DNA of 64,000 bases from Methylophilus medardicus (GTDB taxonomy: Bacteria > Pseudomonadota > Gammaproteobacteria > Burkholderiales > Methylophilaceae), in NCBI RefSeq assembly GCF_006363955.1, contig NZ_CP040948.1, positions 620,001 through 684,000 on the forward strand. The letters are read 5' to 3'. Below, piece by piece: positions 24,789-34,915 of the stretch. The stretch's first letter is position 1. Every line of letters starts with the position of its first letter. The translations under genes and the position numbers were made by a program. The notes beneath the pieces are model-generated. The model searched no databases and was not told the DNA's origin. It saw only the letters and a program-made list of their open reading frames with translations.

Positions 24789-26485
24789 GATTTTAGTTTT
24801 TTCGCGGTCGCGACCAGCAGTTCGTTGTCAGGGTTGGCCGACAGTGCTTGCTCCAGAATACGCTGCGCTTCTTCACGTTGACCTTGTTTCCACAACACTT
24901 CGGCCAAGTGAGCAGCAATTTCAGGATCTTGCTGAATGCCATAGGCGCGACGGAGTTGTTCGCTGGCATGTCCTAAATCCCCCAGGCGATAGTAGACCCA
25001 GCCAAGGCTATCCATGATGTAATGATCTTCAGGCGCGAGCTTGGTCGCTGTCTCAATCAGGGTCTTTGCTTCCATTAATTTGATATTGCGATCGGCATAA
25101 GAATAGCCCAGTGCATTATAGGCAGGGGCCATGTCAGGTTTGCTTTTGATGACCTTGTACAGGGTCTCTTCCATGATGTCGAATTTGCCTTTGCGCTCGG
25201 CGTTCAGTGCAAAGTCGTACAGTAATTCAGGGCTCTCAGGAAAGCTTTGCGTGGCTTTTTCAAGCAACATATAAGCCTCATCAGTACGTTTGGCCTGGTT
25301 CAACAGCAGCGCTTGGTTTTGAATCACCATCGCTTGTTGCTCCGGGCTTAAGCCGTCGACATTGTCCAACATAGTGATCGCGGCATCGACGCCATCGCGG
25401 CGAGCAATGATCGAAGCGGCAGCGAGACGGCCAGCCAAAAATTGCTCACCATCGGTGATTTTGTCAAACCACTGCAGGGCGCGCGTGTCTTGCTTTTGTT
25501 CAGCGGCAGATCTGCCCAAATTAAAAAACACCTTGTTGGGCTCTTTAAAGCCAACCTGCAGGCCGTGCTCGAGTGACTGATCGGCAAATGCATACTCTTT
25601 CGCATCCAAAGCCAGCAAGCCAACAATCACATTCATCTCTGGATTATTTTGATGACGTTCTAGCAGCTTGGTAAATTCTACTTTAGCGTCTGTGGTATTT
25701 TTTTGTACCAACAACGCGCGGGCCAGCGCCAGCCGAATCTGGTCAGCCTCAGGGTAAGTCTTTAAAAAGTCGCGATAAAAAGCGATGCCTTTTTGTGGAT
25801 CTTGTTCACTCAGCATTTGCCCGCGGATTTGTGCAGGCGGCTCCCAGCCTGGGCGCAGTTTAGAAGCTTCTTTAAGCTCGGTGACCATCAACGGTTCATT
25901 GTGCGCAAAGTAGGCCGCTTGTGAGATTGCAAAGCGCGCTTCTGGGAGTTTTGGGTAAGGTTTCGCCAGTAACTGAATCGCTTCCAATACACTGGTTTTG
26001 TCCGTCACCCGCATCATCAGGCTATTCAATTCCATAAATGCGTTTGGACGGATGTTGTCGTTCGCAAGCACCTTTTGAATCTGTGGGATGGCTTTTTTTA
26101 GGTTGCCATTGGCAATTAAAAGTTGTGTGGCAGTTTGTGCAGCAGGAATCGAGTCTGGCGCTAATTCTGACCAAAGCTCAGCCGAGGGCAGTGCGAGTTG
26201 CGGGGTGCGTGCAATGGTGGCGGCTTGCGTCGCGCGCTCTGCCAGCAGCGGGTCACGCGTTTGCTTGGCTAAATCGAGGAACAACTGACCCGCGAGTACA
26301 AACTCTCCGCGCTGCGCCGCGACTTCACCTAATAGATATTTGTAAACAAACTCAGCGGTCGGAGTGGTGATGGTTGGCGAGTTGCTGGCAGACCATGCTG
26401 GACTAGTCAATAACGCCAGACAAAGTGCTAACGTGCTGCGGCGCTTGGCGGTAGGTTTGCGCGTAAAACGGCTGGTTTGGGGCAT
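24785..26485 (-). CDS. Exported TPR-repeat protein
   Basis: 566 residues from ATG 26485 (AGGA seven bases upstream), with a basic N-terminus and a signal peptide ending near PAWSA. The remainder is tetratricopeptide-like helices throughout, clearest at the C-terminus (DMAPAYNALGYSYADRN, DHYIMDSLGWVYYRLGD, DPEIAAHLAEVLWKQGQ). Proteins of this kind regularly precede lolB in betaproteobacteria and are thought to act as periplasmic scaffolds in outer-membrane biogenesis. No catalytic domain was seen. Confidence 0.85.
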   Translation of the reverse strand: MPQTSRFTRKPTAKRRSTLALCLALLTSPAWSASNSPTITTPTAEFVYKYLLGEVAAQRGEFVLAGQLFLDLAKQTRDPLLAERATQAATIARTPQLALPSAELWSELAPDSIPAAQTATQLLIANGNLKKAIPQIQKVLANDNIRPNAFMELNSLMMRVTDKTSVLEAIQLLAKPYPKLPEARFAISQAAYFAHNEPLMVTELKEASKLRPGWEPPAQIRGQMLSEQDPQKGIAFYRDFLKTYPEADQIRLALARALLVQKNTTDAKVEFTKLLERHQNNPEMNVIVGLLALDAKEYAFADQSLEHGLQVGFKEPNKVFFNLGRSAAEQKQDTRALQWFDKITDGEQFLAGRLAAASIIARRDGVDAAITMLDNVDGLSPEQQAMVIQNQALLLNQAKRTDEAYMLLEKATQSFPESPELLYDFALNAERKGKFDIMEETLYKVIKSKPDMAPAYNALGYSYADRNIKLMEAKTLIETATKLAPEDHYIMDSLGWVYYRLGDLGHASEQLRRAYGIQQDPEIAAHLAEVLWKQGQREEAQRILEQALSANPDNELLVATAKKLKS

Positions 26486-26780
26486 GCTGAATTCCTGTGT
26501 AGGTGGACTGTTTAGGGACAGTGTCATGGCTAGGTTTTAGTCGTCGGGTTATGATGTTGAATTGTTGTTTAGTCCGTGACAGTTGCGGCAAGTTCATCCA
26601 TAATGTGCGATTTGTAACTGAATTGTAATTAACAGTTCGGCGCAGGTGGAAACCTCAGTAACAAGAGTCGTTTCAGCACTATAACTTTTTGATGAAATCT
26701 TTGTCTAGGAATTTGCAGATTGACCTACACATGGTTAATACGAGCAAATGTCCCCTAGTCGGTAGGTGTGTGAAAGAATC

Positions 26781-27728
26781 ATGGCAAATTTGACAGTTGA
26801 AGCAATCGAATTGACCCGCTTATATGGCGGTCGCGCGGCGGTCAGTGACGTGACCTTTAGTTTACAGCAAGGGCAGGTGCTCGGTTTTCTCGGCCCCAAT
26901 GGCGCCGGTAAATCGACTACCATGAAAATGTTGACAGGCAATTTAGCGCCCAGCGCAGGCAGCGTGAAAATCTGTGGCATCGATATGATCGAGCAGCCCA
27001 AAGAGGCCAAAGCATTGATTGGTTACTTGCCAGAAATGCGTCCTTTATATAAAGAATTCACGGTGGATGAGTATTTAACCATCGCAGCCCGCTTGCACAA
27101 TGTGTCCAGTAAACATATCAAAAAAGCAGTAGAGCACGCCAAAGAGCGCTGTGGTTTAACCCACATGAGTAAGCGTCTGATTGAAAACTTATCCAACGGA
27201 TATCAACAGCGTGTAGGCATTGCGCAGGCGATTATTCATCAGCCAATGGTGGTGATTTTGGATGAGCCGACCGTCGGTCTAGACCCGATTCAGATTCGTG
27301 ATATTCGTGCGCTGATTAAAGAGATCGGTGAGGCCCACAGCGTGATCGTGTCTACCCATATTCTGCCCGAAGTCGAGATGGTGTGTGACCATGTACAAAT
27401 CATCGACAAAGGCAAACTGGTGTTTAATGGCGGCATTGAAGTGCTGAAACAGCAACGGATTGGTAACAAGTTGCTGGTCGGTCTGCGCCAGTCGCCAGAC
27501 GCCGCCCAATTAGCCGCCATCCCTGGTGTGGCTGAGGTCGAACCCGCGGATGGCTTGTGGCGCATCCGTTTTCATGAGGGCAGTCAACCGCATGAAGCGA
27601 TTGTGCAAGCTGCCGTACAGCAAGGTTGGGGCCTGTACCATATTGCACCGGACCAGACCAGTCTTGAAGATGTGTTTGTGCAACTGACTTACCACGAAAC
27701 GACATCGACAGATGCCAAGGCTGCCTAG
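26781..27728 (+). CDS. ABC transporter ATP-binding protein (GldA-like)
   Basis: 315 residues from ATG 26781 (GTG 26766 in frame is an alternative). Walker A GPNGAGKST (about 40), Q-loop LPEMRPLY, signature LSNGYQQRVGIAQA, Walker B VVILDEPTVGLDP and the H-loop STHILPEVE are intact. A C-terminal DUF4162-like part follows. It is the first of four genes encoding a Gld-type ABC system, one nucleotide-binding protein, one permease and two membrane-anchored accessory proteins. Confidence 0.88.
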   Translation: MANLTVEAIELTRLYGGRAAVSDVTFSLQQGQVLGFLGPNGAGKSTTMKMLTGNLAPSAGSVKICGIDMIEQPKEAKALIGYLPEMRPLYKEFTVDEYLTIAARLHNVSSKHIKKAVEHAKERCGLTHMSKRLIENLSNGYQQRVGIAQAIIHQPMVVILDEPTVGLDPIQIRDIRALIKEIGEAHSVIVSTHILPEVEMVCDHVQIIDKGKLVFNGGIEVLKQQRIGNKLLVGLRQSPDAAQLAAIPGVAEVEPADGLWRIRFHEGSQPHEAIVQAAVQQGWGLYHIAPDQTSLEDVFVQLTYHETTSTDAKAA

Positions 27729-27749
27729 GCCGACATTGAGAGATCCAGT

Positions 27750-28493
27750 ATGTTGAATATTGCAAGAAAAGAAATTAAAAGTATGTTCGCCTCGCCGATG
27801 GGGTGGATTATTTTGGCATTGCTTACCTTTTCGTTTGGCGCGTATTACTTAAACGGGGTGAATAATTACTTCGAAGTGATGTCCGGCTCGATTCGTCCGG
27901 CCGAACGCATCGGCGTGACGCAGTTTGTTGGCCAAACGGTCTATGGTTTAGCCTCCTTTATTATGCTGTTCGCGGTGCCGCTACTCTCCATGCGCTTGAT
28001 TGCAGAAGAACGCCGCAGCCAAACCCTCCCGTTTTTGTTCAGTGCGCCCTTGTCTATTAGCGAGATTGTGGTGGGTAAGTTTTTAGGGCTGGTGGTGTTT
28101 TTGAGCATTTTGGTGGTGTACATCGCGGTGATGCTGTCTACCTTGAACATCTGGGCAGATGTGGATTTTGGCTATATTGTGGCTAACTCTCTTGGGCTGC
28201 TGTTGCTGGTCTCGAGCTTTGCCGCGCTCGGTTTGTATTTCTCCAGCCTGACTGCGCAGCCCATTATTGCCGGCATTCTGAGTTTTATCGCTTTGTTTGT
28301 GCTGATGATTCTGGACCGTTTTTTCGCCGGTGATCCGACCAGTACCATGCTCAAATTTTCGCTGATGCGACATTTTCAGTCGTTTGCCGGCGGCTTGATT
28401 GATACGGCGGATTTGGCTTACTTCGGCCTGTTTATCCTCACTTTTATTACACTGACGATTCGTCGTCTTGATGCAGATCGTTTGCGCGGTTAA
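27750..28493 (+). CDS. ABC transporter permease (GldF-like)
   Basis: 247 residues with six hydrophobic segments (first MGWIILALLTFSFGAYYLNG; last FGLFILTFITLTI), the ABC-2 permease layout including RLIAEERRSQTLPFLFSAP before the third segment. It follows the ATPase by 21 bases. In Bacteroidetes GldF serves gliding motility; in proteobacteria the same cluster occurs without gliding and its substrate is unknown. Confidence 0.85.
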   Translation: MLNIARKEIKSMFASPMGWIILALLTFSFGAYYLNGVNNYFEVMSGSIRPAERIGVTQFVGQTVYGLASFIMLFAVPLLSMRLIAEERRSQTLPFLFSAPLSISEIVVGKFLGLVVFLSILVVYIAVMLSTLNIWADVDFGYIVANSLGLLLLVSSFAALGLYFSSLTAQPIIAGILSFIALFVLMILDRFFAGDPTSTMLKFSLMRHFQSFAGGLIDTADLAYFGLFILTFITLTIRRLDADRLRG

Positions 28494-28522
28494 ACGCGAA
28501 TTGTTTTGAGCTTGAAAGCATT

Positions 28523-29917
28523 ATGAAAATTAACCGTAAATTTAGATGGCAACTGTTGGCACAAAATTGGATGTTTGTGCTGGTGTTTTTGGCTCTGGTG
28601 GTGATGTTGGGCTTTTTATCCAGCCAATACCGCTGGGCCAAAGATATTACCCAAGCTAACCGTAATATCCTGACGCAAGGCAGCGTGAATGTGCTCAAGC
28701 AGATGGAGGGCGATATCAATATTACGGTCTATGCGACCAACGACGACGCTAACAATGGCGACACTTTCCGCAAAGGAATGTTGGATTTTGTGGCGCGTTA
28801 TCAGCGCGAAAAAAAGAATGTGTTCATCAAGTTCATCAACCCCTCAGAAGAGCCTAAGCTGGCGCAAGAGGCGGGCGTGAAAGTCGATGGTGAGACCATC
28901 GTCGAATATAACAAACGCAGTGAACATATCTCGCCGCCGTTTGCCGAGCAAGAAATGACTAATCTGTTGGTGCGGTTGTCACGCACCAACAATCAGCCAG
29001 TGATGTACCTCGACGGCCATGGCGAGCGGCTGTTGCAAGGCCTTAAAAACCACGATTTGGGTGAGTTTGGTAAACAACTGGAAAGCAAAGGCTTCAAATT
29101 TGCCAACCCTGATCTGACGATTGCGCAAGCAGTGCCGGCCAATGGCGCCATGCTGGTGATTGCTGCACCGCAAGTGGATATCAGCGCGGTAGAAGCCAAA
29201 AAAATCAAGGCGTATATCGAATCCGGTGGCAATGTGTTGTGGCTGCTTGATGACGATAACCTGCATGGGCTGCAAGAGGTCGCGGAATACCTTGGTATTA
29301 AGGTGTCTGCCGGCATTGTGGTTGACCGTGCGGCAGAACAATATGGCGCGGATCCTAAAATGGCGTTTGCCAGTTTGTATGGCGATCATCCAATTACGCG
29401 CAATTTCATGCTGCGTACGGTGTTTCCCGAGGCGCACCAAGTGGATGGTCAGGCCTCCGATGATCTCGGCTGGAAAGTCGGTCGTTTAATTGATGTGGCG
29501 CCCAACGGCTGGCTAGAATCTGACAAAATTCCAGCGGGTGCACAAAACCTCAAAGTGAGTTTTGATGCGGGCAAAGACAAGGCAGGTCCGATTAATGTAG
29601 GCGTGGCACTTGAGCGCACTTATGGCAAAAAAGGTCAGCGTGTGGTGGTGATTGGTAATGCCAATTTTCTGGCAAATACGTTTATTACCAATGGCGGCAA
29701 TCTGGATCTGGGCATCAATATTGTCAACTGGTTAGCCGGTGATGATCGTCTGATTACTATACAGCCAATGCCACTCAAGGATATCAATGTCACTATTCCA
29801 GCGACAGATCAAGGCCGCTTGGTGGCTTGGATCGTCTTCCATGCCTTCCAATATTTGATTCCAATTGGGTTGTTTGTGGCGGGCTTTTTATTGTGGTGGA
29901 AGCGCCGCAAGGCCTAA
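28523..29917 (+). CDS. GldG-like ABC accessory protein
   Basis: 464 residues: a membrane segment at about 18-36, a large extracytoplasmic region with the ABC_transp_aux pattern (NILTQGSVNVLKQMEGDINI, QPVMYLDGHGERL, AMLVIAAPQVDISAVEAKKI, YIESGGNVLWLLDDD, VVIGNANFLANTF, NIVNWLAGDD) and a C-terminal membrane anchor (FHAFQYLIPIGLFVAGFLLW). It is part of the four-gene Gld-like cluster. Confidence 0.85.
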   Translation: MKINRKFRWQLLAQNWMFVLVFLALVVMLGFLSSQYRWAKDITQANRNILTQGSVNVLKQMEGDINITVYATNDDANNGDTFRKGMLDFVARYQREKKNVFIKFINPSEEPKLAQEAGVKVDGETIVEYNKRSEHISPPFAEQEMTNLLVRLSRTNNQPVMYLDGHGERLLQGLKNHDLGEFGKQLESKGFKFANPDLTIAQAVPANGAMLVIAAPQVDISAVEAKKIKAYIESGGNVLWLLDDDNLHGLQEVAEYLGIKVSAGIVVDRAAEQYGADPKMAFASLYGDHPITRNFMLRTVFPEAHQVDGQASDDLGWKVGRLIDVAPNGWLESDKIPAGAQNLKVSFDAGKDKAGPINVGVALERTYGKKGQRVVVIGNANFLANTFITNGGNLDLGINIVNWLAGDDRLITIQPMPLKDINVTIPATDQGRLVAWIVFHAFQYLIPIGLFVAGFLLWWKRRKA

Positions 29918-29948
29918 TGTCAAACGATCAGGCTGTCGGAGTGGTGTC

Positions 29949-30851
29949 ATGAAAAAAAGATGGATATTAAATCTGTTGTTGTTGGCAGTGGTGGTTGGCA
30001 TTGCGCTGTTCTTGCATTTAAAACCCCAAGCGCAAACTGGCGTGGGCAAGTTTGAAGTCTCTCAGCTCAAAATGGCAGACTTTAACCAAGTCAAAGCGGA
30101 GTTTCCAGCCAAAGCCCCCACCATCTTTGAAAAGGTGGATGGCTATTGGATGATGCGTAAACCCTATGCGGCACGGGCAGACCAAGCTTCGGTGCAACGC
30201 GTCATGTCGATTATTGCCGCCACGACGATGACGAAATTGCCGTTGCTGGACCCGGCAAAGTATGGCTTGGATCAACCTGTTTTAAAGTTGACCCTGTCAG
30301 GTAGCAAGGGTGAGCAAGTGTTTACATTCGGCACTTATAATCCGGTGTCTGAAGAACAGTATGTGGCATATGCCGGGCAAGTGTATTTATTAGGCGGTCA
30401 ATATAGCGAGGCTGCGGCCACGCAGCCCATCGAGATGGTCGACAAAACGCCTTTATCCCCCGCCGAGCGTAAACAGCTGGCGGGCTTCGATTTGGCGCAC
30501 CTTGAGCAATGGGAAGAAAATGCACTGAAAGTGGTGTTGTCTAGCCAAGGTCAATGGTCAGTGAATGTGACGAACGCGAAACCGACACAAAATGAAATGA
30601 ACGAGTGGATGGATTTTAGCTGGTTGCAATCACAAGCCACCTCGGTTGAATTCTATTCACCTGACCGTAAACAAACTTATCCCTCATTTGAGGTGGTGTT
30701 GCGCAACGGCAAAAAAGTGCATTTTGATAAGCTGCAAGAGTCGCCAGAATATTTGCTAGCGCGCCCAGACGAAGGCATTATTTATCACTTCACGAATGAT
30801 GCTGGCTTTACCATGGTGAATCCGCCCGTGAATATCCAAGCGGCTAAGTAA
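29949..30851 (+). CDS. DUF4340-domain membrane-anchored protein
   Basis: 300 residues from ATG 29949 (GGAG seven bases upstream). It has an N-terminal anchor (LNLLLLAVVVGIALFL) and a DUF4340-type body (QLKMADFNQVKAEFP, SVQRVMSIIAATTMTKLP, VFTFGTYNPVSEEQYVAY, GQVYLLGG). Such proteins regularly follow GldG-like genes and are thought to be part of the same complex. Function unknown. It ends six bases before mutM. Confidence 0.8.
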   Translation: MKKRWILNLLLLAVVVGIALFLHLKPQAQTGVGKFEVSQLKMADFNQVKAEFPAKAPTIFEKVDGYWMMRKPYAARADQASVQRVMSIIAATTMTKLPLLDPAKYGLDQPVLKLTLSGSKGEQVFTFGTYNPVSEEQYVAYAGQVYLLGGQYSEAAATQPIEMVDKTPLSPAERKQLAGFDLAHLEQWEENALKVVLSSQGQWSVNVTNAKPTQNEMNEWMDFSWLQSQATSVEFYSPDRKQTYPSFEVVLRNGKKVHFDKLQESPEYLLARPDEGIIYHFTNDAGFTMVNPPVNIQAAK

Positions 30852-30857
30852 AGCGCC

Positions 30858-31706
30858 ATGCCTGAATTACCCGAGGTAGAGGTCACGCGACGCGGGTTAT
30901 TGCCTGTGGAAGGCGCAAAAATCTCACAAGTCACCATCCGTCACCATGGTTTGCGTTGGCCGATCCCTGCAGCGTTGCCGCAATATTTAGAGGGACGACG
31001 TCTGTTGCGGCTCACACGCCGCGCGAAGTATATTTTGGCTGACATCGGTCAGACGCAGACAGAAGGTGTGCTACTACTGCACTTAGGCATGTCAGGTCGC
31101 TTGTGTTTGCTTGACCGTGACTATCCCGCCGAAAAACATGATCACTTTGACCTAAAATTTGAAGATGGGCGCGTGATTCGTTTGCGTGACCCGCGGCGCT
31201 TCGGGGCCGTGCTGTGGCTAGACAATCCCCCCATGCAACATGCTTTGCTGGCCAGCCTAGGGCCTGAGCCGCTCGAATCTAGTTTTAATGCGGATTATTT
31301 GCATGCTCAACTGGCTAGCCGCTCGGCTTCGATTAAAACTTCTATCATGGATGCGCATGTCGTGGTGGGTGTTGGCAACATCTATGCGAGTGAATCTTTG
31401 TTTCGTGCGCGCATACACCCCGAAATACCGGCCAAAGCCTTAAGCGTCGCGCAATGCGCATTATTGGTGCAAGAGATCAAATCGACCTTGCTGGCGGCGT
31501 TAGAGGCGGGTGGGAGTAGTTTGCGCGATTTTTTTGGTGCTGATGGAAACCCCGGCTATTTTCAGCAGACCTATACCGTCTATGGTCGCACCGGTGAGCC
31601 ATGCCGGGTGTGCTCGCAGCCGATTCAAAATATTCGTCTTGGTCAGCGTTCGACTTTTTATTGCGCGCACTGTCAGCCACGCCAAACACACCCCTTAAAA
31701 AAATAA
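30858..31706 (+). CDS. mutM: Formamidopyrimidine-DNA glycosylase
   Basis: 282 residues. The catalytic N-terminal proline is in PELPEVEVTRRGL, with Glu next to it. Further blocks: LLLHLGMSGRL, RDPRRFGAVLW, VVGVGNIYASESLFRARIHP with the helix-two-turns-helix, and a C-terminal zinc finger CRVCSQPI...CAHC. It excises 8-oxoguanine and FaPy bases. The six-base gap to the DUF4340 gene suggests readthrough from the ABC cluster. Confidence 0.97.
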   Translation: MPELPEVEVTRRGLLPVEGAKISQVTIRHHGLRWPIPAALPQYLEGRRLLRLTRRAKYILADIGQTQTEGVLLLHLGMSGRLCLLDRDYPAEKHDHFDLKFEDGRVIRLRDPRRFGAVLWLDNPPMQHALLASLGPEPLESSFNADYLHAQLASRSASIKTSIMDAHVVVGVGNIYASESLFRARIHPEIPAKALSVAQCALLVQEIKSTLLAALEAGGSSLRDFFGADGNPGYFQQTYTVYGRTGEPCRVCSQPIQNIRLGQRSTFYCAHCQPRQTHPLKK

Positions 31707-31726
31707 TGCCAGCCGCGGATGTAAGC

Positions 31727-33194
31727 TTATTCCGCTAAAGGGCTCACTTCGTCGCTATCCGGCATGATGCAGTTGCGTCCGGCGCGCTTGGCGGCATAGA
31801 GGTGATGATCTGCCCGCTCGACCACTTGGCCCAATGGCTCATCGCCATGCATTTCGGCAATCCCCGCACTGACAGTCATTTGCACCACCTGGTTACTAAA
31901 GTGGAATTGTAAGCCGGCCACGGCCGCACGGATCAATTCGGTAATGTCTCGGGCATGGTGCAGGTTGCAGCCAGCAAGGAGTACCAAGAACTCTTCGCCG
32001 CCCCAACGACACACCACATCCTCCGCACGGACGTGTGACTGAATGACTTGGGCAACCCTTGCCAGCACGCGATCGCCGGCCTCATGGCCGTAGGCGTCAT
32101 TGATGCTTTTGAATAAGTCGATATCGAGTAGCACCAGCGATAGCGTCTCGTCCCGACGTTTATTGCGCGCCAGCGCTTGTTTAAAATAAAACTCGAACAC
32201 CTGACGGCTGGCAACGCCCGTTAATTTGTCTTGGGTGGCCATCGTTTCCAGCTTGTCGTGATAGCCTCGCACGGCAAAGTGTGCCAGTGCCAGCACCACG
32301 ATACTGATGAATAAGGCTACCGCCAAATTGATGAAAAATGCGGTTTCAATGCGGTCAGAGGCTGGATCATTGACCTGTTCTACAATCAGGTACCAGTCAA
32401 ACTCTGGGACTAATCGGCTGTTTAAATACAGCATATTGCCGCTGCTGGTTTTGAAAGAGAACGTGGCGCTGGGTGAGGTCAGCACTTTGAGAAACGCTTT
32501 ATCCAGTCCCGCTTTATCTTGTAAGTGGATGGCCGAGCGATATTGGCTGCTTTGCAGCATGACTTCGCCCTGACGATTGACGAAGTAGATATCACGGCCA
32601 TAGCGTTTCTGATAGTTTTCAATCAGTGCGCCCACGGTTTGCAGCGATAGGCCAACTCCAATCACGCCGATGAATTGCCCCGCATTGTCTTCAATACGAT
32701 AGTTTACAAAAATGCTCAGTCGTTGATGATCCGCGGTGTCATGGTCGATGTTGATGACATAAGGCTGGTGGGACTGTTTGGCATCAAAGTACCAGTGGTC
32801 CTGCGGATTGGTGCTTGATACGCGCTTAAGTACGCCCGATGGGTGGTAATAGAGGCCGGAGCGTTCCGACACGAAAAACGCAGTGATGGTGTTATATTTT
32901 TTTTTGGATTTGTGCCAGATAATTGGTCATCTTGCTGGCGTCTTGCTCACCATCGTGGACCCAGTCAAATACAAACACATCATTCGCCATTAAAGATGAA
33001 ATCAATAATGGCTGCAGCAGATCGCGCTGAATCTCAGAGTAGATATTATCGCTGGTTAAAGGCAACATCTCTTGCTGCAGGCGATCTGTGAGCGAATCTT
33101 TGGCGACAAAGTAGCCAATGAGGCTGGTCGCCAAAAACCCAGCCAATACGATTGCGCTGAGAAGAACAGTATATAAGCGTTTGTTGACGACCAT
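31727..33194 (-). pseudogene. dCACHE-GGDEF diguanylate cyclase split by a frameshift at an A9 tract
   Basis: The N-terminal frame (ATG 33194: VVNKRLYTVLLSA, membrane segment, start of a periplasmic sensor) stops at 32892 just after nine A (minus strand; 32897-32905). The C-terminal frame carries on from there: LYYHPSGVLKRVSS, VIGVGLSLQTVGALIENY, a second membrane segment, and GGDEF with the I-site RAED and active site GGEEF. Eight A would join them as QKKYNTITAFFVSERSG, giving about 489 residues. The homopolymer is a classic slippage site, so this may be phase variation, decay or a sequencing error. GTG 32872 could start a shortened protein. The cyclase domain itself is intact. Confidence 0.82.
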
Positions 33195-33318
33195 GAATCT
33201 TAAATCACCTAAAATCACGTGAAGCGAACAATACATTATGATCAATATAATGTGACTTTATTTGGGTGAATAGTCTGCTTTTTTGCGTGGTATTTGAGTG
33301 TTTGGATTGGTTTGCCTA

Positions 33319-34788
33319 TTAGTGGCCATGGTCGCGGGCGGCATGCGCATGTAGATAACTTGCAGGTGGATGCGGCGAACCGCCGATTTTTTGTGGCAAT
33401 AATGAGCCCACAATCATGGCGACTGCGCTGACCAATACGCCGATGAGTTGTGCCGGCACCACACTTTGCTCGCCCAGCATCAGCTCAATCAGCACCCAAG
33501 ATGCGATGCCTAAAATGATCGCTGCAAGCGCGCCTTGGCTGGTGGCGCGTTTCCAAAAGGCGCCAAAAAATAACGGTACAAAGGCCCCGGCTAGCGTGAC
33601 TTTGTAAGCACTCTCAACCATGCCGAAAATAGACAGGTCTGAATGCAGTGCGTAAAACAGCACCATGCCAGCAAAGCCGACCAGACATAAGCGCATCACC
33701 CGCAAAAAGGCGTGATCATTCATGTGCGGCATAAAGCCTTTCACAACGTTTTCGGCAAAAGTCACCGAGGGTGCCAGCAATGTGGCCGACGAGCAGCTCA
33801 TGATGGCGGAAAGCACCGCGCCGAAAAAGATGGCTTGTGCCACCAGGGGGGTGTGTGTCAGCACCAAAGTGGGCAGTACGCGCTGTGAGTCGGTTTCGAC
33901 GAGCGTGCCAAAGGTGGCCGGATCGATCAAAGTGGCTGCATAGGCAATAAACATGGGGACGAAGGTAAAGCAGAAATAAATGCTTGCGCCTAAAATGGAG
34001 CCCCATAAGGCAATATTGGCCGTCTTGGCCGAGGTGATGCGCTGAAAGACATCTTGTTGCGGAATTGAGCCTAGCATCATCGTCAGCCAGCCACCCAAAA
34101 AGGTGAGCCAAACACTCCAACTTGCCGATTGCGGAAAGAAATGCAGTTTACCCGCATTGCGCGCATGTTCAATCACCGGCGCAACCCCACCGGTCTGGCC
34201 TGAGACGAGATAAGCAATGTACAGCAGGCCACCAATCACAACGATCATCTGAACAAAGTCTAAAATCGCCACCGACAACATGCCGCCCAAGGTGGTGTAA
34301 GTGAGAACGATGGCGGTGCCGATCATCATGCCATGGGCCTCTGAAATCGCGCCATGGCTGATCAAATTGAAAATCAAACCGAGTGCTTTGATTTGTGCCG
34401 CTACCCAGCCCATGTAAGAGACCACGATCGCGATGGTGGTCAGTATTTCTACCGTACGGTTATACCGCATGCGGTAAAAGTCGCCCAAGGTCAGGATGTT
34501 GAGTTTATAAAGACGGCTGGAAAAGAAAATGCCGGCGATCACCAAGCACATGCTAGAGCCAAATGGGTCGGCTGCGACGCCCGTCAGGCCCTCGCGCACA
34601 AAGGTTGCTGAGACGCCAAATACCGCCTCGGCACCAAACCAGGTAGCAAACACAGTTGCCATGACGACAGGCAAGGGCAGGTGGCGCCCAGCGACGGCAT
34701 AGTCTTTGGTACTGTGCACGTTTCTGGCTGCAACCAGGCCAATGCCGATGGATACCAGTAAATACGCGACGACAAACCAGATCAGCAC
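33319..34788 (-). CDS. Sodium:solute symporter family protein
   Basis: 489 residues, about 13 membrane segments, SSS family. It starts at GTG 34788, supported by AAGGA seven bases upstream. Family blocks include RNVHSTKDYAVAGRHLPLP, FATWFGAEAVFGVSATF, LTLGDFYRMRYNRTVEI and LGSIPQQDVFQRITSAKTA. These carriers import proline, pantothenate, acetate or sugars with Na+; the substrate here cannot be read off. The C-terminus ends in a His-rich tail (HAHAARDHGH). No neighbour hints at a pathway. Confidence 0.88.
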   Translation of the reverse strand: MLIWFVVAYLLVSIGIGLVAARNVHSTKDYAVAGRHLPLPVVMATVFATWFGAEAVFGVSATFVREGLTGVAADPFGSSMCLVIAGIFFSSRLYKLNILTLGDFYRMRYNRTVEILTTIAIVVSYMGWVAAQIKALGLIFNLISHGAISEAHGMMIGTAIVLTYTTLGGMLSVAILDFVQMIVVIGGLLYIAYLVSGQTGGVAPVIEHARNAGKLHFFPQSASWSVWLTFLGGWLTMMLGSIPQQDVFQRITSAKTANIALWGSILGASIYFCFTFVPMFIAYAATLIDPATFGTLVETDSQRVLPTLVLTHTPLVAQAIFFGAVLSAIMSCSSATLLAPSVTFAENVVKGFMPHMNDHAFLRVMRLCLVGFAGMVLFYALHSDLSIFGMVESAYKVTLAGAFVPLFFGAFWKRATSQGALAAIILGIASWVLIELMLGEQSVVPAQLIGVLVSAVAMIVGSLLPQKIGGSPHPPASYLHAHAARDHGH

Positions 34789-34874
34789 AGCCTGTTCCTT
34801 TTGAGCCTATTGCAAAAAGGCGATTTTAAAACAAAACCATGCGCAATCTGGCTTTTCTATGTCGCACAAAAGTG

Positions 34875-34901
34875 AAAAAGGCCTGAAAATCAGGCCTTTT
34901 T
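34875..34901 (-). terminator. Terminator after the DUF2147 gene
   Basis: Arms AAAAAGGCCTGA and TCAGGCCTTTTT around AAA. It has U tracts on both strands but serves the minus-strand gene ending at 34916. Confidence 0.88.
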
Positions 34902-34915
34902 ACAATTTTGCACAA

